This document shows, one piece after another, positions 59,069 through 64,000 of a stretch of DNA of 64,000 nucleotides. Both the position numbers and the translations under genes were made by a program. The notes beneath the pieces were generated by a model. The model was not told where the DNA came from. It ran no database searches and saw only the letters and a program-made list of their open reading frames with translations. Within the stretch, counting starts at the first letter, position 1. The number at the start of each line of letters is the position of its first letter. Origin of the DNA: Natronomonas gomsonensis (GTDB taxonomy: Archaea > Halobacteriota > Halobacteria > Halobacteriales > Haloarculaceae); assembly GCF_024300825.1 (NCBI RefSeq), contig NZ_CP101323.1, positions 3,100,001 to 3,164,000 on the forward strand, written 5' to 3'.

Positions 59069-59885
59069 CGGTCGGCACCTCCTGGTGACCGTTCTCGTCG
59101 TACCGATTCAACGGATGGTCCTCCGGCACCTCACCGGGCTGTTCGCTCGCCTCTTCCGGCGACGGTTCGTCCTCGATGGAGACGTTTTCGAGTTCCTCCG
59201 AGAAATCGAACTGTTCCAACGCGGAATCGACGGCTTCGGTCAACGCCTCACCTTGGTCGGGAAGTCGACCGGATTCGACCATCTCGATCACGTCGAGGGC
59301 GGTTGCCCGAGCAGCGGAACGAACGATAGTGAACGCCGAGGTCTCCAGCACGAAGCCACGCTGGGCGTCCTCCTGGAGCTGGCCGCGACACTCCCGAACC
59401 GCTTGGAGCGCACGAGCGAGTTCCCTGTCATCGAGCGTTCCGCGCCACGTCCCAACGACGGTCATCTCTTCGAGTTCGACCTGTTTCCCGACGTAGAGAT
59501 GCGACGCAAGTTGCGTCATCTCATATGGAGCATCGGCGTTGCCGTTCTCGTCAGTTACCGTCAACTCTCGAAAGTCCGAGTACGGGAAGCGGAAGAGTGC
59601 GCCGTCGATTACGCTGGCATCGAGATCGACGAGGAAGATATGATTCGGATTCCAGAGCAGGGAGACGATGTAGTTCCCGGTGAGGAAGCCGACCGGCGTC
59701 AGCGCGAGGAAAGTCAGTCCGGCAAGCTTCGCCCATCGAGGGACTTCCAGCGACACCTCGAAGTAGACCAAGACGGCGACAGCAATCAACGCGAGGCCAA
59801 CCAACGTGAGCAGTCGAGACTTGAGGAAATCCAGCAGCAGCTCGAACTTCGTCGGCTGCCGGAACTGTTCGGGGCGCTCAGTCAT
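59061..59885 (-). CDS. Pleolipovirus ORF7-like membrane protein
   Basis: 274 residues. Two adjacent helices (LLTLVGLALIAVAVLVYFEV, about 30-49, and WAKLAGLTFLALTPVGFLTGN, about 55-75) precede a soluble domain (IFLVDLDASVIDGALFRFPYSDF, key VDLDASVIDGALFRFP) and an acidic tail (EDEPSPEEASEQPGEVPEDH). Topology and place before the ATPase match the conserved virion-associated membrane protein of pleolipoviruses (ORF7-like). Overlaps both neighbours. Confidence 0.78.
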   Translation of the reverse strand: MTERPEQFRQPTKFELLLDFLKSRLLTLVGLALIAVAVLVYFEVSLEVPRWAKLAGLTFLALTPVGFLTGNYIVSLLWNPNHIFLVDLDASVIDGALFRFPYSDFRELTVTDENGNADAPYEMTQLASHLYVGKQVELEEMTVVGTWRGTLDDRELARALQAVRECRGQLQEDAQRGFVLETSAFTIVRSAARATALDVIEMVESGRLPDQGEALTEAVDSALEQFDFSEELENVSIEDEPSPEEASEQPGEVPEDHPLNRYDENGHQEVPTDG

Positions 59886-60439
59886 GCTACCCGCTCCGGT
59901 TCATCCGTTCGACCGAGTACGGTTCGAATAACGACGAACACCGCGACGGAGGCGACACCGCCCGCGCCGGAGATCGCCGCGAGTTGTACGTCCTGGGCTG
60001 TCCACGGCTCACCGATCAGCGTCGACTCTTCCTCGATGGGAACAGCATACAGCGTATCGCCGGTGTCGATGGAGACACCAGCAAACCCGTTGTGGACGGT
60101 CACGTCGAACCGAATCGTGTTCCGTTCGCCTTCGCGCAGGGTGAACGTTCGACGATTAATCTCGCCGCCGGTCATGAACGCGCCGGCATCGGTGACCGTG
60201 ATTTCTTGGAGTTCGTCCGAGTGAAGCACCACGACGGCTTCCGTACCGTCGAGGGAAGCCGAACAGACGACCGTGTTCTCGTCGATGGCTTCCGGGGCTT
60301 CGCAGTCGTCGTCGAGGTCGCCAGCGAACTCGGCCGTCGGCGTGGTCGTGCCGTTTTGGGCGACGACGGGCGCGGCCACGAGAGGGACAATGCAGACGAG
60401 TAGCGCTGCTAAGAACGCGAGTGTGCGGAAAAGATTCAT
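59882..60439 (-). CDS. Pleolipovirus ORF6-like secreted, membrane-anchored protein
   Basis: 185 residues from ATG 60439 (MNLFRTLAFLAALLVCIVPL); longer starts read basic shadow sequence. Signal peptide 1-27 with cleavage near VVAQ, a strand-rich ectodomain with two cysteines (DDDCEAPEAIDENTVVCSA) and a C-terminal helix (LAAISGAGGVASVAVFVVI) with a basic end. It is anchored outside the cell and likely a virion membrane protein. ATGA overlap with the next gene. Confidence 0.78.
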   Translation of the reverse strand: MNLFRTLAFLAALLVCIVPLVAAPVVAQNGTTTPTAEFAGDLDDDCEAPEAIDENTVVCSASLDGTEAVVVLHSDELQEITVTDAGAFMTGGEINRRTFTLREGERNTIRFDVTVHNGFAGVSIDTGDTLYAVPIEEESTLIGEPWTAQDVQLAAISGAGGVASVAVFVVIRTVLGRTDEPERVA

Positions 60440-60444
60440 CGTTG

Positions 60445-62181
60445 TTAGTACCCGTTGTCGTCGGTCTGTCCGAGCAGTACGAGGGCGATGCCACCGACGG
60501 CAACGACGATTCCCCAACCGGGAATATCGGGAGCGTTGGGAAGTAGACCACCGCCCCCGCTGCCGCTTTTGGAATCTTCGTACTCTTCGATCAGCTCTTG
60601 ATTCTGCTGTTCGAGCTGGTTCCACTCTTCTTGGGTGACGTAGTTCGAATCGTTCTGTGGTTGCGCGGAGGTGAATTCCGCAGAGTTGGCTTCCTCGCCG
60701 GTCTCTTCGTTGACGAACTTCTGGACGGTGAAAGGGCCGCGAATGCGAATCGTTTCGTACCGTGTTTCGTCGGTCTTGGTGACGTAGTTGACCGACTCGA
60801 TCTCGGCAATGGCGTTCTCCAGCTGGCCGGATACATCAACGGTCCAAATGGTATTGCCGCTGCCATCTGTTCCTTCGCTGAAGTCGCCGGCTTTCACTTC
60901 GGCTGTCTCGTCGTAGTTGGTGTTGATTTGGTAGGTCACCTCAGTCAGCGGTTCTTTGGTGAAGGTGACTGTCCCGCCGTCGACGCCGGAGGCATCGTCG
61001 TAGGCTGTCCATGTCCCTTCGCCCGAGCCGACATCATAGGTCAGGTAGACGCTGCCGAGACCGTCGGCCGAGGGGGAGTACTGCGTACCCGTCTCGATGG
61101 TCGTTGAGTCGTCGGTGACACCGAGCGTCCCTTCCAGGACGACATCGTGGTCGTGGAGTTTCACGGTCGCCTTCCGTTCGAAGTCGACCGGAACGTTGAG
61201 TGCAACGAGATCAGCGACGGCTTGGGGGTAGTCACCGTCTTCGGTCATCATTTCGGCGCGTTCGCGTGGGGTGATGAGATCGGAGACCTGAATGTCGCCG
61301 GCTTGGACGCTGCCGTAGACGCCATCGAGCCAGGTGATGAGGCCGTTTCGGGCGTCGTCGAAGGTGGTGGCAATCTCGTCGGTGAGGGTTTTCCAGTCGC
61401 TTTCGGATGCGCCCTTCGCTCGCATGTAGGTGAACTGGTTGCCGTTGATGTTCATGACGAGTTCGGGGTCTGGGTAGCTGTCGGGGTCGCTGTTGGTAAT
61501 CCCGAAGCAGTCCCACGACTGGGTTCCGTCACCAGCCGACCGCTGTTCGTTTAGTTCGACCTGTTCAACGTCGATGGTGGTGCCATCAACGAGATCGACA
61601 GTTTCCGACGACGGGAACGAGACGGTATCGGAGCCATCATCGAAGATGTCGTTTTGAGAGAGGTCGCTGTGGGATTCGACAGTCGAGACGACGTTTTCGA
61701 GCTCGCGGACGGACTCGTTCCAGGATTTGACGAGGTTCTTCGTGACGGTTGCTTGGTAGGCGTCGACGGCCGCGACCATCTGATCTTGGACGGCCGACTG
61801 AGATTTTTCAGCGTTGAGGCCTTCGATGGCAGCGACTTTGCCATCGGTGTAGGCGTTGTTGCTGATGCCGTCGAGCATGTTGCGGTTGTCGACGAAGGTA
61901 CTGGCGTTGGTGGATTGGCGGGTGTGGAGGGTTTCGTAGATGCTTTGCAGGGCGGCATCAGCGGTCATGCCCTCGGGGACGCTGTCGGCGGTCATGGCAT
62001 CGTAGGCGCTGTAGAGCGCCCAACCGACAGCAGCGCCGCCGGCAGCGACGAAGATGGGAGCGACAGCTTTCGAGCGACCAACGGGTTCGAGGTCGAGCGT
62101 CGATGCGCCCGCGCCCGTCGCGGCGACACCTGTGGCTACCCCCGCGCCTTTGATGAACGTCCGACGGTCGATCTCGCTCAC
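60445..62181 (-). CDS. Pleolipovirus spike protein (VP4-like), Tat-exported
   Basis: 578 residues from GTG 62181, whose GTGA overlaps the stop of the upstream 36-residue gene; longer starts are improbable. Tat signal EIDRRTFIKGAGVATG. The ectodomain starts with helical segments (about 80-190, AALQSIYETLHTRQSTNAS) and continues as a beta-rich region (about 300-500) with many Thr and Asp residues. Near the end are a coiled coil (TQEEWNQLEQQNQELIEEYE, residues EEWNQLEQQNQELIEEY), a Gly-rich linker and the anchor GWGIVVAVGGIALVLLG. This is the plan of pleolipoviral VP4 fusion/receptor spikes. Confidence 0.85.
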   Translation of the reverse strand: MSEIDRRTFIKGAGVATGVAATGAGASTLDLEPVGRSKAVAPIFVAAGGAAVGWALYSAYDAMTADSVPEGMTADAALQSIYETLHTRQSTNASTFVDNRNMLDGISNNAYTDGKVAAIEGLNAEKSQSAVQDQMVAAVDAYQATVTKNLVKSWNESVRELENVVSTVESHSDLSQNDIFDDGSDTVSFPSSETVDLVDGTTIDVEQVELNEQRSAGDGTQSWDCFGITNSDPDSYPDPELVMNINGNQFTYMRAKGASESDWKTLTDEIATTFDDARNGLITWLDGVYGSVQAGDIQVSDLITPRERAEMMTEDGDYPQAVADLVALNVPVDFERKATVKLHDHDVVLEGTLGVTDDSTTIETGTQYSPSADGLGSVYLTYDVGSGEGTWTAYDDASGVDGGTVTFTKEPLTEVTYQINTNYDETAEVKAGDFSEGTDGSGNTIWTVDVSGQLENAIAEIESVNYVTKTDETRYETIRIRGPFTVQKFVNEETGEEANSAEFTSAQPQNDSNYVTQEEWNQLEQQNQELIEEYEDSKSGSGGGGLLPNAPDIPGWGIVVAVGGIALVLLGQTDDNGY

Positions 62182-62288
62182 AGGACACCTCCAGCGGCGA
62201 AGAACATCCCGGCGGTCGAGGCCGCCGCGCCCGCCGCGAACATGACGATCTCGTCGGTCGAGAGATGCCGGTCGATGGGGTCGGTCAT
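62178..62288 (-). CDS. 36-residue membrane protein between VP3-like and spike genes
   Basis: Starts ATG 62288 and ends TGA 62178-62180. MTDPIDRHLSTDEIVMF is followed by a hydrophobic helix AAGAAASTAGMFFAAGGVL. Its start overlaps the VP3-like stop (ATGA) and its stop overlaps the spike start (GTGA), which makes it very likely real despite its size. A small virion or assembly membrane protein is inferred. Confidence 0.7.
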   Translation of the reverse strand: MTDPIDRHLSTDEIVMFAAGAAASTAGMFFAAGGVL

Positions 62289-62686
62289 CGGACGGCAACA
62301 CCCCACGACAGCACCGAGACGGCAAAGGCGAGGATGTGCAGGGTCGGGGAATTCGCCGCGAATTGGTCTTGAACGAACCCGATGTACTGATAGGAGACTA
62401 TCAGAATCGGGGCAGCCGCGATCAGTAGTTTCTCCCAGTCCTCGTAGCGGTCGAAGGCCTTCGTCTCACTTGATGCGAACGCCGTAGCGAAGACGACCAG
62501 CGAGACGATGGTCGCGTGTTCTGTCGTCAGCGTGTACCCGACGCCCCACTGGAGCGTGGGCGCGGAGATGCCGCCGAACTGGAAGGCGGAAGCGACCACG
62601 AACACCACGGACAGCAGGGCCGGGAGCGTCCGCAGGTGCGCGTAGTCGTTCATCAGCCCGCTCATGCGGTTCGATGCCGACGCCAT
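62285..62686 (-). CDS. VP3-like integral membrane protein
   Basis: 133 residues from ATG 62686 (a GTG one codon earlier would overlap the upstream stop as GTGA). Four helices: LPALLSVVFVVASAFQFGGI, TTEHATIVSLVVFATAFAS, LLIAAAPILIVSYQYIGFV, and LHILAFAVSVLSWGVAV. Length, topology and position match VP3, the internal membrane protein of pleolipovirus virions. Overlaps on both sides. Confidence 0.82.
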   Translation of the reverse strand: MASASNRMSGLMNDYAHLRTLPALLSVVFVVASAFQFGGISAPTLQWGVGYTLTTEHATIVSLVVFATAFASSETKAFDRYEDWEKLLIAAAPILIVSYQYIGFVQDQFAANSPTLHILAFAVSVLSWGVAVR

Positions 62687-63042
62687 CACCGGACCCCCAC
62701 GGTGAAGCCTTTGCCAGTGTGGCCGTCGTCGGTTTCGTACTCACCGTCGTACCGGAGTTTCACCACGTCACCGATCTCGACGCCGAGCCTGTCGAAGTCG
62801 TTGGTGATGGAAGCGCAGTGCCACACCATCACGTACTCGCCCGGTGCCGTCGACAGCTTGTAGACGCGATTGTTGTTCGCGCCAGCGTTCTCGATGATGT
62901 CTCGAAGTTCTCCTTCGAGAACTTCGTCCTCTTCCCATTCGTCTTTCCACTCTACGTCTTCGTCGTCGTCGTACTCCGAGCCGACGGTCTGGAAGCCAGC
63001 GAACTCGGGGTCGGATTCTTCGGTCGCCATTGCACTAGACAT
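62686..63042 (-). CDS. Acidic protein, first gene of the structural operon
   Basis: 118 residues from ATG 63042 (MSSAMATEESD; ATG 63030 also possible). The first 45 residues are very acidic (EYDDDEDVEWKDEWEEDEV). A compact domain follows, ELRDIIENAGANNNRVYKLSTAPGEYVMVWHCASITNDF (key NRVYKLSTAPGEYVMVWHC), and GVEIGDVVKLRYDGEYETDDGHTGKGF (key IGDVVKLRYDGEY). No family recognised; the strand-rich 'GDVVKLRY' end resembles small nucleic-acid-binding barrels. TATA-like TTAA at 63069-63074 sits 28 bases ahead, and an inverted repeat lies between. Confidence 0.7.
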   Translation of the reverse strand: MSSAMATEESDPEFAGFQTVGSEYDDDEDVEWKDEWEEDEVLEGELRDIIENAGANNNRVYKLSTAPGEYVMVWHCASITNDFDRLGVEIGDVVKLRYDGEYETDDGHTGKGFTVGVR

Positions 63043-63046
63043 ACTA

Positions 63047-63064
63047 GTTTACTGGGGGGTAAAC
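63047..63064. promoter_or_regulatory. Inverted repeat at the structural promoter
   Basis: GTTTAC, six-base spacer TGGGGG, GTAAAC, directly upstream of ATG 63042 and downstream of the TATA-like TTAA at 63069-63074. A protein bound here would overlap the transcription start. Probably the operator of the structural operon; the binding protein is not known, and the two winged-helix proteins are candidates. Confidence 0.5.
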
Positions 63065-63350
63065 CTCCGATTAACCCGAGTGAAAGTGAAAACCAGTATC
63101 TAGTAACTATATCATGTATCGCAGTCATTCAGCTCTGTTGAAATCCTTAGGAACTGATAGGATCTGCGTGCGACATACAGAGGATGAGTTCTGCACTGTA
63201 ACGGCGTTTGTTTCACTCTGAAAGAGATGAACCGTCCGCTCACTACACATGCATATTGAGCAGAGGATTAGGATGTCACTCAGTTACTCAATTGAAGGTT
63301 TGGCGTGAAAACCAGCGGATATCATACCTTTGCGGGATGAACAGAAATTG
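63065..63350. other. Non-coding gap in the provirus
   Basis: About 290 bases of mixed composition without a convincing gene. It contains the structural promoter at its left end. The motif CAGCTCTGTTGAAATCC at about 63127-63143 is similar, in memory, to ends of haloarchaeal insertion sequences, but no partner end or transposase was found. Otherwise nothing recognised. Confidence 0.4.
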
Positions 63351-63548
63351 ATGGCCGGAAAAGAATCTGTCAAACTCAATGACGACCAACCACCCTCTGC
63401 CGATGAGGAAGTAGCAAGACTGCGCTTGCAACTAAATCAAAAATCCTTGAAGGAGTTGGTGAGGCTGGGTTTAGTCGAATGGGATAGGGAGAATCATGTG
63501 ATTAAGAAAGGCCCCAACTTCGACAGGGAACGCCCTTTTAGGAAGTAA
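63351..63548 (+). CDS. Small charged protein in the provirus
   Basis: 65 residues from ATG 63351 (TTG 63330 in frame would add seven). Starts MAGKESVKLNDDQPPSADEEV, then a helical part LRLQLNQKSLKELVRLGLVEWD that could be a truncated winged helix (key LKELVRLGLVEWDRENHVIKKG), and a basic end RERPFRK. No family recognised. Composition lies between cargo and viral core. Confidence 0.5.
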   Translation: MAGKESVKLNDDQPPSADEEVARLRLQLNQKSLKELVRLGLVEWDRENHVIKKGPNFDRERPFRK

Positions 63549-63612
63549 TCCATCGATATCCATACAATCTGTATTCAGCACGTCTCCAAGAACATATCAC
63601 CGATTGAGGATT

Positions 63613-64000
63613 TCAACAGAGCCAGTCATTCGAGTATGGATACTCAGTTTCCGGTCGCTTCGACCCGAACTTGTCGTGGTAATGTTGGTAGTGAAGCACC
63701 CGATCTGCAGCCTCCGGCTCTTCGAGACCGTGTTCGTAGAAATGCATCGCCATCGTTCGAGCTTCGTGCGAGGAGAACCCGCACTTCCGACAACGGTACA
63801 CCTCTGCCTTCTGGAGCGGAATCGACAACCGAGTCTCTTCCTGGAGGCGCTTCAGAGGAAGGTGTAGTGGAACGACATCGACACCGCCGCCACCGGGATC
63901 GTGTTCCTCACCGTCGCGGTCGATAACCGCGTCGAGTTCCCACTGGTCGGTCAACGGTTCCGGCTTTTCGAATTCATTGGACTCCGGTTCGGTGGCCCGA
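63613..64000 (-). CDS. C2H2-like zinc-finger protein, 5' end outside the window
   Basis: The open frame continues to the right edge: upstream of the TTG at 63954, the minus strand reads in frame RATEPESNEFEKPEP without a stop, so the true start probably lies outside. Visible: WELDAVIDRDGEEHDPGGGGVDVVPL, a zinc finger YRCRKCGFSSHEARTMAMHFYEH (two Cys, two His, key CRKCGFSSHEARTMAMHF), and a C-terminus ending SNDWLC. Small zinc-finger proteins are common in haloviruses. Function unknown. Confidence 0.65.
   Translation of the reverse strand, partial: RATEPESNEFEKPEPLTDQWELDAVIDRDGEEHDPGGGGVDVVPLHLPLKRLQEETRLSIPLQKAEVYRCRKCGFSSHEARTMAMHFYEHGLEEPEAADRVLHYQHYHDKFGSKRPETEYPYSNDWLC

Larger units (their letters stand above)
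52873..64000. mobile_element. Integrated temperate pleolipovirus-type provirus (SNJ2-like), right part outside the window
   Basis: From an integrase gene to the right edge the genes form the layout of a temperate, integrating pleolipovirus: int and two small zinc-ribbon genes in one operon, divergent phiH-type winged-helix regulators, then a structural operon with VP3-like membrane protein, Tat-exported spike, two membrane proteins and VP8-like ATPase. Gene order, sizes, topologies and overlaps match, as known for SNJ2 and HRPV-type genomes. The left boundary lies between 52646 and 52872; attL, attR and the right boundary are not identified. An AT-rich cargo block (55236-58018) interrupts the layout. 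Confidence 0.8.

Noticed and set aside
63127-63143. Motif resembling the end of a haloarchaeal insertion sequence
   Set aside because: No opposite end, target duplication or transposase was found, and the resemblance is from memory only.

Overview
The window is chromosomal DNA of an extremely halophilic archaeon (class Halobacteria; genus not determined). It is GC-rich, its proteins are very acidic, many genes appear leaderless with a TATA-like element about 27-31 bases before the start codon, and the gene set is haloarchaeal: CDP-archaeol synthase, geranylgeranyl reductase, Tfx, RadB, an RPA with its partner protein, conditioned-medium-induced protein 4, an HVO_0234-type propeller, and many haloarchaea-specific DUF proteins.

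Positions 1-52645 look like core chromosome of short operons on both strands. 1-4700: CNNM, DUF2157 and DUF502 membrane proteins, carS, proline dehydrogenase, a CMI4-type regulator. 4804-6793: the biotin ECF transporter bioY-bioM-bioN. 6887-9064: a large membrane Fe-S oxidoreductase. 9159-19988: thiol and redox genes (a GGCT-like protein, a glutaredoxin, a cysteine-less peroxiredoxin-like protein), an isoprenoid reductase, a solitary Cas4-like protein, Sua5, a PiT transporter, upp and small regulators. 20076-29549: a thioesterase, an AOR-family oxidoreductase, a CPA antiporter with TrkA domains, an MBL hydrolase, serS and others. 29706-32402: cydA, cydB and a third small membrane gene, followed by tRNA-His. 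32630-46676: hisI, glmM, regulators, DUF373, MFS, radical SAM, TRAM, Tfx, SDR and UspA. 47229-50709: an RPA pair, radB, and a fusion of four CBS domains with a ribosome-hibernation-factor-like domain. 50790-52645: a half lycopene-cyclase domain, an SDR and a secreted Gly-rich acidic protein.

From about 52.7 kb to the right edge the window holds an integrated temperate virus of the pleolipovirus type, resembling the SNJ2-like integrating group. A leftward operon carries two zinc-ribbon proteins and a tyrosine integrase. Divergent to it are two tandem winged-helix phiH-type repressor-like genes. Leftward from 63042 runs a tightly overlapping structural operon: a small acidic protein, a VP3-like four-helix membrane protein, a 36-residue membrane protein, a Tat-exported spike with C-terminal coiled coil and anchor, two membrane proteins and a VP8-like P-loop ATPase. 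The control region between the two early promoters contains two perfect palindromes, each covering a TATA-like element, and a third inverted repeat lies between TATA and start at the structural promoter.

Between the early and structural genes (55236-58018) is a markedly AT-rich module of three leftward genes: a stand-alone ComEC-like metallo-beta-lactamase-fold protein and two unrecognised polytopic membrane proteins. It interrupts the viral layout, differs in base composition and looks like later-acquired cargo. It is the best candidate here for an undescribed system, perhaps superinfection exclusion or defence; that role is inference only. The right end of the provirus and both attachment sites were not identified.
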